64,000 nucleotides of DNA from Seiridium cupressi (GCA_036674765.1 JARVKI010000128.1:27602-91601); one strand, 5' to 3'; positions 32,928 through 45,247 are shown, numbered from the stretch's first letter. Made by a program: numbers and translations. The notes: generated from the sequence alone by a model not told the origin.

Positions 32928-34388
32928 TCACATATCTTCAACACCGCTATTGTCTTCTTCGGCGACGCCCCACCGTTGTTCCCTGTCCTTGGCAGTAGAG
33001 ATATCCGTGACTGTCTCGCCACTGGCCTTTCTCGATCCGATTACCACATCTTTCCAGGGTGACTCCTCGGCTTCGGCTGTGTTGTCTGAATCGCTGTCAT
33101 CGTTTTCGTGCTCATCCAGTTGCAATTCTTGCGCGCTGGCGTCTCGTGCTCCCGCCCCTTCGAGTTCGCTGGATCCGATAAGGAGTGAGTCTGGATCCAA
33201 AATAACGTCGGTTGGGTGTCTTCGTATTGGTTGAGGACTGAAGGGCCTCACTCCCCGGCTTTGATTGAATTCGCTGAAAATGCTGTCGGTGTCGCCCCTG
33301 TCGCCTTCGCGATCTACCGCACCGGCAAGGCTCTGATATCGATCCGTATCGACCAAGAGGCTGTCAGAACGGCCATGACCCCTGTGTCTGCCAGATTCGC
33401 TAGCCGTTGAGTCGGCGAGGATGCTCTTGGGAGGCAATATACTAAACAGCCTTGTGCCATCTCCTGTTGCTGCCGCCACGGTCGCTGCATCTGTACCACC
33501 GGCTAGCGCCTCGTCATCACTAGCGAAGAGATCTCTGCCCTTCTCGAGGAGATCATCCAACCCTCCCCCACTCCAGCCTTTTCTTGCCAGACTCTCGAAG
33601 ATGTCGACCTCGGCCCTGACCAAGCTGCAGCTCGCATCCAAGATCTTTACACTGGTGTCCTGACTTTCTCTGAGCATTGTCCGCGCATGCTCTCCATGCA
33701 GTGTCGTAAGGCCGTCCAGCTTGTTCGTCAATTCGACCAGGTGCTCTCTGAACTTGCCCACATCCCGCCGCCGCTGCTTGTGCACCCTGAGGCCTTCCTT
33801 CTCGAGTTTCCTGATCTCTTTGGATCGGATGGCTACCTCGTGCTTGTAAGACTCGTCCTCATCCTCGATAGCGCCTCGCCACTTGTCTAGCTCATGTAGG
33901 AGGGGCACCTCAAAGCTCCGATAGACGGTCTCGCTGAGAATTTGCTGGTGATTCGCGACCAGGTGGTGCACACCGCTGGCACTCAGGAGCATGTCCGCCG
34001 TGCATGACCCCTTCGTCGTGAAGCTATTACTCAGACTCGAGTTACCCGGCGGGCCCAAGGCGTCGGCTCGTGATTCTTTTAGCCGGGCGCATGCCTCTAG
34101 TGATGCGCCGAATGCTGAGGCGGTTTCGGAGAGGGCGGCCAGCGCTTGTCTGTATGCTTTTGCGGTTGCGAGGAGACCGCCGTATGCGATTTGGCTCGCT
34201 TCGAGGTCGGCCTTGGTCAAGATGGCATGTGCTGGACGGGGTGGAGGTGGAGCCGGAAGCGTGTACGTCGAGAGTCGATTTGCAGTTGATGCATAGGTAA
34301 AGGTCGGGGAGCCAGGGATCGGTGGTAGCTGCGAAGGCGAAGGTGAGCTCGGTCTAGTCGACTCGGCGCCCGAGGGGGTTGAGGTCAT
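32928..34388 (-). CDS. Ivy1-like phospholipid-binding vacuolar protein
   Basis: Intronless frame of 486 residues. A Pro/Ser-rich N-terminus (about 1-50) leads to a coiled, BAR-like helical region: ILTKADLEASQIAYGGLLATAKAYRQALAALSETASAFGASLE (in part), then HHLVANHQQILSETVYRSFEVPLLHELDKWRGAIED, a Lys/Arg/Glu-rich coiled coil, and VKILDASCSLVRAEVDIFESLARKGWSGGGLDDLLEKG. This order matches fungal Ivy1 proteins, known in yeast to bind Ypt7, Vps33 and phosphoinositides at the vacuole and to affect EGO/TORC1 and lipid kinase signalling. The remaining C-terminal 170 residues are disordered and acidic (Ser/Asp/Glu-rich). Start chosen as the first ATG after an in-frame stop. Role here is inferred from family resemblance only. 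Confidence 0.8.
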   Translation of the reverse strand: MTSTPSGAESTRPSSPSPSQLPPIPGSPTFTYASTANRLSTYTLPAPPPPRPAHAILTKADLEASQIAYGGLLATAKAYRQALAALSETASAFGASLEACARLKESRADALGPPGNSSLSNSFTTKGSCTADMLLSASGVHHLVANHQQILSETVYRSFEVPLLHELDKWRGAIEDEDESYKHEVAIRSKEIRKLEKEGLRVHKQRRRDVGKFREHLVELTNKLDGLTTLHGEHARTMLRESQDTSVKILDASCSLVRAEVDIFESLARKGWSGGGLDDLLEKGRDLFASDDEALAGGTDAATVAAATGDGTRLFSILPPKSILADSTASESGRHRGHGRSDSLLVDTDRYQSLAGAVDREGDRGDTDSIFSEFNQSRGVRPFSPQPIRRHPTDVILDPDSLLIGSSELEGAGARDASAQELQLDEHENDDSDSDNTAEAEESPWKDVVIGSRKASGETVTDISTAKDREQRWGVAEEDNSGVEDM

Positions 34389-35110
34389 GGTAGGTGAGGC
34401 CGCAATCGAAGGATGAGTGATAGGCGGATTAGGAATACCGAGTTGTGAGTGGTTGGCTTTGTTTACTTTGCGATCTTTGGCTGTCGGTGAAGTTATGCGC
34501 CCGGCTCTGTACTATAGCATCGGGCTGACCTCAAATCTGGTTTCGCGATGGCAGATGGTTGGTTCGGATTCGATGAGGCAAGATGCACAAATAATGGAGG
34601 TCGTAGGACGATGAGAAAGATCAGGTAGCTTGATTCTTGCCCATCTCGGTCCAAGTCGTAGGGTGCCTTGTGACCGGAGCCGCCATGGCCCACATGCTCT
34701 ACATTATCCACCCCGCCAACAGCCACACTAAAGTAAGCGAAGCTGGCCGCAGAGTCGGTCAAGGATCATTCCTAAAGCCATCTACGAATACCTACAGGAT
34801 TTCCGAAATGTCCAGAGCGTAACTTTCACACGGAGAGGTCTGTCTTGCTCGGAGTCTGCTAGACTACGTATGGTTTGGCAAAGCAAGGAAACCTCGTCAA
34901 GTGGCATCGATCAGGATGCGCCTATAATCATTATCTACATCTCCCATGTATGCCATGTATATATGCATGTATGTATGCAGTGATCCCCGTCGTCCACTGC
35001 GACTGGCCCGTTTTCGACTCCTGAACTCCCCAAATAGTGCAATGTTTTTGCCTGCGCTACGAATACACAGCTCCAATCTCATTACCATTATACCCATGAC
35101 CCAGGCTTCC
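34389..35110. other. Intergenic region
   Basis: Promoter of the Ivy1-like gene and 3' flank of the nucleoporin gene. Open frames here run antisense or lack family resemblance. TATGTATGCATG-type AT-rich repeats occur near 34950-34980. Confidence 0.5.
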
Positions 35111-36750
35111 CTAGTCATCCTTCTCAGGATGGTCAATCTCGTGCCCAAAGAGTCCAAACCAGTAGTCCATGAGATACATGAGACGCCAGTAAAGACTGGC
35201 TCTGTTGAAGTCGAACTCGCCGCTCTCGAGTCGTGGTACCTCATCACCGATCATGCTACCGCTGAACCACCCGAGGAGGGGCACGCGGCTACCAATTCGC
35301 TGCATCAGGCCTTGCTGCGGAAGAAGCGCCTGATCGGCCGCCAGGAGCTTAACTCGACGCGCCGTAGGAATCCTTCGGCAGTAGTCGCCATTGTGGGGTT
35401 CTACCGCTCCATTCTCTGGCCGCGACAGATCATTGAAAGATGCGCTTCCGTTCAAGGCGCTACCGGTTACTGTCGCCGACGAGGCCGTGCCGGTAGTAGT
35501 GGACATGGTTGCGGACTCGATGGTCTGGGTCGAGGTCATGGACTCGGGCGGGGAGCCGTGAAGTCCAAACTCTGCACTGCTCGTCCGTCCCGCAGCCGGC
35601 GTCGACTGCCAATTCTTGCTGACGGTGGATTGCTTGCCCTTTTGTAGCCGTCCACGGAGTGACTGCCCTCGCGAAAATGGTTGCTCATCCTGTAACATGC
35701 CGGCATCCCCCACCATCTCCGCCACCGCCGCGTCTTCCATGGGGGGAAGACCTCTGTATAGCTCCGCATAGACTAGATGGCCGAGAATCTTCTGTGGCGA
35801 TGCGTAGATGGCGGCGCTTGCTGCATCAGCTGATTCAAACGTGATTTTGATCCAGTGTTCTCCCCCATCAACCAGGTTGACCTTCGCCTTCTCCTGTGGT
35901 GTTAGGGGCTGCCGTCTTGTAAAAGCTGGGTCTCGAAGTTCAGACTTGTATCGGCGCTGCTCGATTGGAGGCTCCCGAGGATAGTCTTCGCATATCCTGC
36001 CAGCTAGTTGCTCGTAGTGGTTGATGGCCGCGTACTGCTGTACAGACGACTTATAGCCGCGGAGTATCACCTCGGTAGGCTCTCGGACTATACGCGGTGC
36101 TTGGGTTGAAGTGTTGTCATCGGCAGCGGTAGCTTGAGACAGATAGCTTGGTTTGCGCTGCGACCCCGTGTTGGTCGACGTCTGTTCCTGCTTGGAGAGG
36201 TACTCGGAGAAGACCTTGTCGGCCGATTGCATGGTCGCATCCTCGCGCTTAGGTGGAAGGCTACCTGTTCTCGAGCGTGACCTCCGTGTTGACTTGCCGA
36301 ATGAGCCCGTCTCTGCCACTGCCCTCCGTCTCGGCGCATCTCGCTGGCGGTCGCCCCTGTTGATGGCTTGTAAGTCACTGAATGAACGGCACCTGCGGTG
36401 AATCATCTTGTCTCGGTGAGGGATTGTGCGTACTCGGGAAATATCATGGCATAGGGTCTTTGGATGCCGTCCTCGCCTGTGTACAGCTCATCGTCTGGGA
36501 CATTGTGTAGGATGAGAGGCCGCATCGCGTCGACTGTCAAGGCAGAAATGGTCTCTGCCTGAGGTGTTCCTGAGTGATTGGGAGTGATTTGTTCAGTGGC
36601 TGGTGAGTGGAGCGACGATTTTCGAATAGCGATGGAACTGCGCAATGCTTTGTCTGAGGATGAAGGCTGAGAAGCTTTTGGATGCGCTTCACCATGTCTA
36701 ACTTTCTTTAGGTCCTGCCACAGCAACAGGCGGGTCCTGGGAAAATGCAC
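35111..36750 (-). CDS. Nucleoporin Nup53 (Nup35/MPPN RRM-like family), 5' end unresolved
   Basis: The last exon (36356-35111) joins an upstream exon ending at 36434 through a 77-nt GTACGC..CAG intron. Marks of Nup53 are [15 protein letters not shown] with [15 protein letters not shown], then [16 protein letters not shown], an RRM-like MPPN fold ([45 protein letters not shown]), disordered Ser/Thr-rich sequence, and a C-terminal amphipathic/hydrophobic helix ([20 protein letters not shown]) that inserts in the nuclear membrane. It belongs to the inner ring of the nuclear pore and contacts Nup170, Nic96 and Ndc1. The upstream frame runs back to 36750 but without an ATG; one or more short 5' exons are missing. 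A CTGTAG acceptor just upstream of 36750 and a GTTAGA donor at about 36702 suggest an alternative exon encoding [15 protein letters not shown]. Confidence 0.82.
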
Positions 36751-37032
36751 CTACAGGGAACGGTCTAGCACTAGCTCGGAGAAAGGTACGTACCGCTAGG
36801 GGCCTAGCTGAATGCGGCTGAAGCAGCACAGACCACACGTAGCTTCACAAGCTCTTGCACTTGCCCGTGTCCTAGTGACCTGCTGCCGGGCAAGCTCCAT
36901 AAAAGCTATCCTAGAAAGGCAAGGTGAGCTAACGACATCATAGGCCTCAAAGCTTCCCAAGAGCTACCAACTTCACCTTCATCTTACAAGTCAGCTTCCT
37001 TTACACCACCAGTTCAATTCCTCGTCGCCAAC

Positions 37033-37628
37033 ATGTTTCGATTCGTAAGCACTCCATTACATGCAGCCTCTTCAATTGGAATCAAGTGTCAATGACTAAT
37101 ATCCCCGCGATAGCACAAGCCCAAGGACATTATCACTGTCTTCCACAAGGCCAGCTCGCCGGCATCATCGAGAGTCGTCACCCTACTGAAGCAGGTCTCT
37201 GCCAATGCCTCAGAGTCTGCCACAGAAGATCAAGCGAGCGACCACACCCACCAGACCGACCCCCAGCGTCCAGAGTTTGATCTTGACATCACCGAGCAGC
37301 CCCCGACGTCAGACCAGCTGAGGTCCATCCTTGAGTATGTTGGTACCAGCAAGATCAGCTCGGTCATTGCCGGCGCGAGCACAGAGAAAGAAGCACTGAA
37401 GAAATTCAAAGAGGGCGCAGAAAACTTTAAGAGGCCAGTGGTATGTGACATTCCTTGAGCGGCAGTTGGCCGAGTCATCCCTCTCTTCTTCCGCCTTGTA
37501 TCCATTCTGTCTTTCTCCTCTGCGGAAGCTGACTTGCACAGATTGTGGATTGGAACAATGGAAAGGCTGTCGCCAGTGAGAACGAATCTGAGATATTGAA
37601 GATGGTCAATGAACTGAAGAAGGAGTAA
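37033..37628 (+). CDS. Fmp46-type mitochondrial thioredoxin-like redox protein (DUF1687)
   Basis: Three exons (37033-37044, 37114-37440, 37542-37628) give 141 residues. The first exon codes for only four residues (Met-Phe-Arg-Phe), ending at GTAAGC. The body fits the fungal Fmp46/DUF1687 family: KPKDIITVFHKASSPASSRV, SATEDQASDH, the acidic FDLDITEQPPT strand and a closing RPVIVDWNNGKAVA segment. The fold is thioredoxin/arsenate-reductase-like, but the usual CxxC is absent; a Ser-Ser-Pro sits at the matching loop. Yeast Fmp46 is mitochondrial and of unknown function. It lies upstream of and diverges from the nucleoporin gene, with less than 300 bp between them. Confidence in the gene model is high because the frame is continuous across all three exons. 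Confidence 0.88.
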
Positions 37629-38761
37629 ACCTTTTCCGTTGAGCTCGAACAGTCACTTTTGCATCAATCCCTAAATCCACCACGTACATGTTTATCTCTG
37701 ATCAATATCAAGCTTGGGATGACTCGAAACCATGGTCCAGTGTTTATAGACTGAGTGCAATGGCTAGAAGTATGGTTCTAGGACTGGACTACAGCATCAT
37801 CATTGCAGTGAGTGTTGCCAGCTCTCCACAAACCTGGCACAGCATCCTGTACCATACCGTCACAATTTTTGAAATGCCCTGAATTATAAGTGCAGGATGG
37901 ATAGTTAGAGTTTGTACATTTACCATCTATTGTAATGCTTATGATAAGAGCTACTCCCAGCAATAATATGCACTTATCTTACTCTCAGATCAGGCCCATG
38001 GTTGAGCAAGGCAGGAAAGTCGTGGGGCATTCACAAGATTCTAAAGTGTTGGTATCGGTGGTGAAGATGATCACTGGCTAGATGCCCCGAACACAATGGA
38101 ACCTCGTTGCTGCCTGAGCTGTTCAAAGCTGGCACAGTAACCAGCTATGATTCACTACTTCTTCCACCATCACACCCCCACGATACAGCCTGCAACAATT
38201 CGTCTTGACTAACAATCATCGATGACAACAAACCAGCCTACATTCAGCAATTGTTGACCTCAACAGGAGATGCTTGACTTAACCCCGCAAAACATCGGAC
38301 CAGCAGCACAACTCCTAAATACTCACCATCAATCACTTCGATTTTGGAGAGCTGAGAATTGGATTGCCATCTGACTATTGTACACAGTCACTCCCAATCC
38401 CGCCCACCTTCACACGCGTCTTGATTAAGCTACACCTCAAACAAATCTTTTTGACCTGATTTGACAAATATTCACTTTGTCTTGCACTTCTCGATTTGTT
38501 GGAAGCTGGCTCCTGATATTTCGCCTTCCCATCCCGTTTCACCTTCATCTTGCACAAGTTCACCATCTCGTCACGGTATGGTATTCAAGCTTGCGTAGTC
38601 TTCATTACCAACGATTTTGTGCTGATTTCTTTTGCATTCAGGGTCACTATTTGTTTCGATACAGTTTTTCTTTCACCCGAAAAGTGATCAGCACTCCGAT
38701 CGGTGAGTCGCCTGATCCCAGAAATCACGCCAAGACTGTCCATTCACTGACCTTGTAATTG
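37629..38761. other. Long leader/promoter of the RRM protein gene
   Basis: About 1.1 kb without a supported coding region. The last 350 bp are pyrimidine-rich, typical of a long 5' UTR, and may hold a leader intron (a CAG lies just before the ATG at 38777). Confidence 0.5.
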
Positions 38762-41700
38762 ATGCTTCAGCCCACGATGGCTTCTGCACTCGTGAACAAG
38801 GAAGAAGCCGTCGTATTGGCTGGCAGACCTCCTACATGGGGCTTTGGGAAGTACACCGACGCAGAACCGCCCATGCAATTCTTCACCGACGCGCCCACCA
38901 CCACACCGGCATACTTTTCCACCCAGTATGGCCGCAAGGCGCGACGATTTAATGCTGGCTTTCCTCCCCACCGCCGAATCTTTGCTTGGTCGGCTGCTCA
39001 AATTCAGACGGCCGTGGACCACATCGGCGAGCATTGTTGGCAAGTACGCAAATCCATCCCCAAGCCGGATCATTACGGCATCCTGCACATCTACTGGGAT
39101 CCATTTGATCTCTGGCACATGGGTGTACAGAATGCTTGGAATGTCCTCAACAGCATGTACTGGGAAACTCAGCAGATACTTCCTACACTTCTAGCTCGGG
39201 TCCGCCAAGTCATTGAGGAGTGGTGTTGGGGTCTCCTCAGCGACCAGGCTCGCCGGCAAAGGTTCTTTTACTGGCAGCCACAGCAGAACTCGGATTTTCT
39301 GAGGGTCTTCGAGGGCACTGAGTTGGTTGGTATTCAGGGTATCGACATCTGGTACCTCCCGCTTGTCCGTGATGTCCTCGCGCAAACACACCATGACCTC
39401 CACACCGGAGCCTGGCAAGAACGCATCGCATCCCAACCCGAGCCGCCCCAAGGTAAGCATTGAATTCCCATATAGTAGCTGAGATACGAAAGCATTACCT
39501 TAGCTGCAATTGCTTACATCTTACCAGACTCTCAAGAGAACATATCTGCCAAAGTCGAAGCTATTGAGAAGGCAGCGTTCGGAATCACCAGTATCCCTGC
39601 GGTCCAAACAGGCAATAAAACAGTCAGCGGTGTTTGCGTAGTTGATGGTACATCAGCCACTGCTGCCCAAGTCCTACGCCAGAAAGCAAATAGTGGTGGT
39701 GCAGATCCAAGCTCGTCGCTGCCCTCACCATGCGCCGGCAGGATGATTCAAGCCGCTATCAAGACCGACATTCGTGAGTCGCTTGAGGAAGAGTCTCTCG
39801 TGGATGACGCGCAGGCTGCTTCCCACACGGACAGTGAGATTGGTGCAACAACTATTGTCAAAGACAATACGCAAAAGGCGGAGCCGTCCCAGAGGGCTGC
39901 ACGGCTCAGTGACCGCGAGAGAAACCCGTCGTCAAGCACCGACAAGTCAACGAAGATTGCCTTCGACGATCACCCTCTGCGGCCGAGGCCAACCGGTACC
40001 ATATACCACGACCGTCCCCCTACCATCGAGAACGAGATAGGGGATCAAGATCAAGTTTTCCTCAACAATGCTCCCCGAACAGCGGCCACCGGCTCTCTTG
40101 ATGGCCCGCTGTTGGGCAGATACGGAGCTGCCCCTGATCTCATTTACACAGCGCACCGCGCTCTGTCGAACTATCAACAGCGTCCGACTTTTCAGAACGA
40201 CGCACGACAGAATTCTATTGTCCCAATCACTGAAGAGATTGCTGCTCTGAACTTCTACGAGGAAAACAGTCATGGTCGTCAGGGAGCTCAGGAGTTCCGT
40301 TATCCCATTCTCCCAAAACACGGTCAATTAGGTTCAGTTCAGCGAACTATATCGCAGGCATCGATTATGGCGTGTAGCCCAAGTCCAATACATCCTCAGC
40401 AGATTGGCCCCCCTGGTCCTCTCTATCGGCAACCCCAAATACCTCAGATGCCCTCAGACGTTCTGCAGAACCACAGAATCTCCGGCCTTCGTCCAGCGAA
40501 CAACAACTGGGTTCAACAGGGCGTAGACATAGTCCACGGCCCGATCATGCGGCACTCACCTCCGAAGAAGCGGCCGGACTCGAAAAGGCAACAACATTCC
40601 TCCGAGCTCCTGAGTAACACCGGCTATCAGAATTGGCCAGGGTATTCTGGCAATGACCAGGCCTTTTTCCCTGGCCCGCCGATGGCGTCTGTGGATCGTC
40701 ACTGGGGTAACTCAAGAGGTAGTCACTCCCCTGCATCAACAGGCCATACACCTCTCAATGGTCCGTCCATTGGAAATCAGCAGCACGTTAGTGCACGTCG
40801 AGAGTATGCAGCTGATCGTAATGCTCGATCAGTCACGGCTGTCGTGAGAACTCAATGTTTGAACTGGAGGCCGGGTAAGACCCCCGCGCAAGCACCTTTC
40901 ATGGAGTACAAGCCCTGCCCATGTGATCACTGCCAAGACAAAGACCATACTGTATTTGTTGGCATTTGCAACCATGGAGACTTGGACTCCCCAGAGAAGC
41001 GCGAGAGACTTTATGCCATATTCAGCCAATTTGGTCAGATCAAGGCGATTCGTGTTAAGTCCGACGGAAGATTTGTTCAGATCCAGTAAGTATATTCTAT
41101 ATTCCGTACCTATTGCGTATTTCACGAAGCACTAATACAAAACCCCTCAGGTTTTACGATATGCCCTCAGTTTGGAGGGCCAGAGCGCTGGACCGGACAG
41201 TCATTGAAGGCATTTGCGACCATACCCTCCGAGTCAGCCATCCCATCGGCTCCCAATACTTTGAGCCTCATAAAAGACCAGAAGGAAAGAGGGTTCAGCA
41301 TTACGGTTTTGATCTCCAGAGCTCCGATCAACCTGGGTACATCCTTCCTCATCTCAGATCTTATGCTCCTGTGTGTCCTGAAGGCCAGCCGCGTCATGGT
41401 GCGCAGCAATCCACAACACCTACAGCCAGCAGACCTTCTGGTGCCACCTCGTTGATTCCCCTTGACAGCCGTGGCTTCTCCGAGAGGCTTCATCCCTCCA
41501 TCGAGTCCACCAACGCTCAGGGCCGCGCACGAGCTCCTCATCCAATCTTGGACGCCGAGAGCAACTACGCTGTAACAGAGCGAGAGATGTCACCCGAGGA
41601 TGAAGATCCAACCTTGGCACCCGTTTCGGGCACGCTGAATCATCCATCTTCGGGCCATTTAGTCTCTGAGCAGGCAGATAGGACAGACGTAAAAACTCTA

Positions 41701-44553
41701 CCGATCGATCCTCCTGGAACAAGCTCAGCATCTGCCGCGAAGGGTGCGTCTCACAGTCAAAAGTCGTCTATGATTTTGAAACAGGATAGCAGTCCTGGAC
41801 AAGCACAAACCCAGCACTCAGTGACAGGCATCGAATCAGCCATTGACGATCAACGTTGCGACCAAGTCACTTCAATCCCTTCGGGTCATAGCTCCCTCCC
41901 TCGTTCACACTCTACTATCATGGACGTAGGTGATGGATCTGCCACAGTCATTCGCCGCCCAGAACAGGCAAGACGGAACAAGTTGCCTGTGGAATGGATT
42001 CACACAGAATCCGCACGCGGTACCAGCCTTAGCTACTCACATGCCGATGATGGCCATCGCCAGGCCATGCTCTCTAATCAACACCCGGTATCCGCGGGCT
42101 ACGAGGGTAATGACAACAACGAAAGATCAGGATCCGTGAAGCATAGTGCAAAGGGAGTTGGACAAATCAGCTCCAGTGGTCTACCTGCCGACAACTTGGT
42201 AGCAACACACAAGACTTTCTACCAAGATCCTAACCTGCAGCCACCTGTGCCCTAGCAAGGACAGGGTTACGCAGGCGCCCCAGGATCCTGGCTGGCTGGT
42301 ACTTCGAACTCTGATGCATCCAGTCAACTCTCTCATGGCACTTTGATGTTGAAGAAGCAACGCGGCAGTAATGACAAAGGCTATCACCGACGAGCTAATA
42401 ATCCACATGAATTTCAATTGAGAGCAGGTGAACGTCCAAACACAAGCGGACAGTTCAACTCAAGTCACCCTGCCGCACACCAAGAAAGCCACTCTGGCAT
42501 GACCTACTCAGCCATGCCTGACTACACTCCATCCCACCCTCAAGATTCCTATGGTAAAGTCAAACCATTCGCTTCACAGGAACATGTGGTGGATACATGG
42601 CGTCGTCAGCTCAGTGACAAGCTACCGAATCCTCTAGACTGTCATCCAGTCCCCGGATCCCGGCGTCCCTCAAAGTCTCACGCTGTGGCGGCCATGGCAG
42701 CGCGAACAGGTGGCACTCAGGCCTTCCCCCCCTACAATGACCCATTCCAACTTTCTTTGACTGAGCATGGCCGAGCTCGGCCTAACGCGAGTCCCGCCAA
42801 GGGCCAGGAAAAAGAAACCTCGGCGTATACCGCAAAAGGGTCGGGCAATCCAATCATTGCTGAATCACCTACCAACACTCATGGGAAGGGCAAGCACAAG
42901 TCCAAGCTAAACCCCCGTGCTTCAGTCTTTGTCACCCCTTCTCATTCACACAAGGGCAGTCATGCAAGTGCTGGACCAGGTGAACGTGGTACCAGAGCGT
43001 CGACGCCCAAGCAGAAGCCGAAGTTGGATCATGTTCATACTGACAAAAACACGCAGCTCAGGCCGTGCGAAACCCAGAAGTCAGGCGAATCCGCGCCTGG
43101 CACACCAACCTCGCCTCCCCAGGGACCCGTCTTCAATGTCCCCAATAAGCCAGCTAGCGACCTATTGAAGGAAAATATTCCTAACCTCCTACCTCCGTCA
43201 CCAAGGCAGGACGTGCCTAGCCCTGCGTCTTCGCAGACCATGTCTGCAGGCGAGGCACCAACCGAAGAGAAATCGGATCAAGGTGGCATCAAAGGTAGAG
43301 GGACAGCGTTGGTCTCCGGACATCCCGGAACAGAGACAGGGGCGGCCACTGGCGGAGAATCATCGAGGCAAGCTGAATTCAAGACTGGTGCTGGCAGTCG
43401 CGATGCTCAAGCTCCTTGGTCCCAAGTTCCGCATTGGCACCACAAGAAGCTTTCCCAAGGACAACATTCACAAACGCAGCACAGTAGCAAGCCAAGCGCG
43501 CACACTCACAAGGTAATGACATCCAGCTTGACTGATTGCCAGGCATCTTTTCCCGCGCTCAACGACATATCTGCTGACACAAAGCAGGGCAAGAATAAGT
43601 ACTCCAAGCAGCCCTCGAAGGGGCCTTGGGGTAGCAAACCTCAGTCGTCGATGGAAGATCAGACGGGTCCATCCGATAGGACTCAGGAGATGAAGGACCA
43701 AGAGGTTAAGAAGCCTGGCGGGCCGGGAAAGCCCACTGTTGTAGCTTCAAAAACCGCCATACATGTTCCCGACACAAAGACTGACAACGAGAACGAGAGC
43801 CCTGCTAATATCAAGAGCGAAGCTGACAAAACAGAGACGCCTGCTAAGCTAGACACGATGAGTCCCAGCAAGTATTCTAAGCGCAAGGGAAAGCAAGTTG
43901 CTATTCTCAAGGGCGATGCCACGTCCAGCACACGAATTGTCGTCGACTCAAAGCCAGTTGTCAAGACTGAGACCACACAATCGTCGAGCGCATCCGAATT
44001 GCACAAGGGGAAGGGCAAGAAGAACGACAATGCTACTAAGAGCACTGCAGTCACTTCGACGACAACGATTCTCTTTGATGACACGCCTCAACCTTCCTCC
44101 TCACAGGATGTTGCCAAGCCCAAGTCAACTGGTGAGACTGAGATCACAGAGTCGTCGCGCACATCTAGACTGAACAAGGACAAAGGAAAGAGGACTGTTG
44201 ATGCTACTAGGGGCAATACTGCGAATTCGACGACAACAACGGTCCCCGCCGACGATAAGCCTAAGGCTCCCTCTGCACAGGCTGATAGTAAGCGAGAGGA
44301 GAAGCCGCAAGGCGAATCTGGACCTCAGAAGAAGTCCAACAGAGGCAAGGGAAAGAGAAGGGGCTCGGCTGCAATTGCAGTTCCTACCACCACTCGCAGC
44401 CGTATGCCTACCCTAAGCGGTGACGAGTTCCCTAGCGTTGGTGGTTCCAGCTCTGCTGCACCTGTCACTGCTGCAAAAGCACCCACCACGAGCGCTTGGG
44501 GGGTTAACTCACCCAAGTCCATCCGCGAGCCTGCTCCAGAACCGAAACACTAA
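38762..44553 (+). CDS. Giant RRM-containing RNA-binding protein (1,864 residues)
   Basis: Four exons (38762-39452, 39528-41085, 41151-42198, 42256-44553) give 1,865 codons including the stop. The N-terminal exon is unusual (WGFGKYTDAEPPMQFFTDAP, Trp/His-rich). The central RRM reads DHTVFVGICNHGDLDSPEKRERLYAIFSQFGQIKAIRV and its last strand VQIQFYD is rebuilt by splicing. The rest is disordered, Ser/Lys/Gln-rich, with degenerate repeats and two FPxL/FPSV-type short motifs (SFPALNDIS, DEFPSVGG) followed by TSAWG near the C-terminus, perhaps docking peptides. The third intron (57 nt, phase 0) ends exactly at an in-frame TAG; without splicing the product would stop after 1,117 residues. A CTAAC branch site supports the intron. 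An ATG at 38777 is an alternative start. I do not recognise a named ortholog; a role in mRNA control is inferred from the RRM. Confidence 0.75.
43880..44370 (+). repeat. Degenerate protein repeats in the RRM protein
   Basis: Roughly three degenerate repeats of about 60 residues share the pattern K-G-K-x(4)-D/N-A-T, STTTxVxDD-x-P, SSxQ, ET-T/E-xSS, S-x-L-x-K-x-KGK. Lys-Gly-Lys clusters would be strongly basic. The repeat is visible at protein level and weaker in DNA. Confidence 0.55.
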
Positions 44554-45247
44554 GCAAGCATAGTAACCAGGCTGGAACAGGTAGCGAGAACAGTAAGGAT
44601 CAGCAGATAGAGAACAAATCAGAGAACGAGCTGGTTCGGAAAGGAGTTCAGATTCGGGAATTCCGTTTCTTCCCTTCTTTTCTACCTATTGGCGCACACC
44701 ATTCCGTTCTACCTGTGAGATATGGTTCGGGGCAGGAGGAAGCTGTCTGGTATGAAGAAAGAGAATTGACCCGCAGTGGAACGGCATGGAGTACGGGTCC
44801 GGTGCTGACAGCAGCAGACTAACGGACGGGGTTGGTTGGATCTGCCGGGGTTTGTAGGATATCACCACAAGAGACATGTCGCAGGCGGCCTTGTACACAC
44901 AGTCATTCATTCGTAGCTCTGAGAATCTTGAGATCCCTTGCCTGATCACTGCCTTGACCCATCACGCGTCACTTTTCGCATCACACACAGCCAAACCCCG
45001 ATTGTTGCTTCTCCAAAACAAATCGTTCAACGTTCGAATGCTGCGCGTCTCTGCCTCCATTCCGCGTGGGAGTTTGTTGGTCATGATACTGGTAGTGAAC
45101 AAACGTGGCAGGTGGAAGCGGATATATTCACACAAGTTCTCATAGTCGTATCAATCCAGGCCCCATGTTGGACCGTTCCGCCACATCGGGTTCGCATCTA
45201 GTCCTTATAGCTATCCTTATCCCGTTGACCCTAATTCTTGGTCGGTA
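44554..45247. other. Intergenic region
   Basis: 3' flank of the RRM gene and 3' flank of the complex I subunit gene, which point toward each other. No other gene recognised. Confidence 0.55.

Noticed and set aside
35111..35647. Plus-strand 233-codon frame at the 3' end of the nucleoporin gene
   Set aside because: Antisense to the conserved Nup53 C-terminal helix and without family resemblance.
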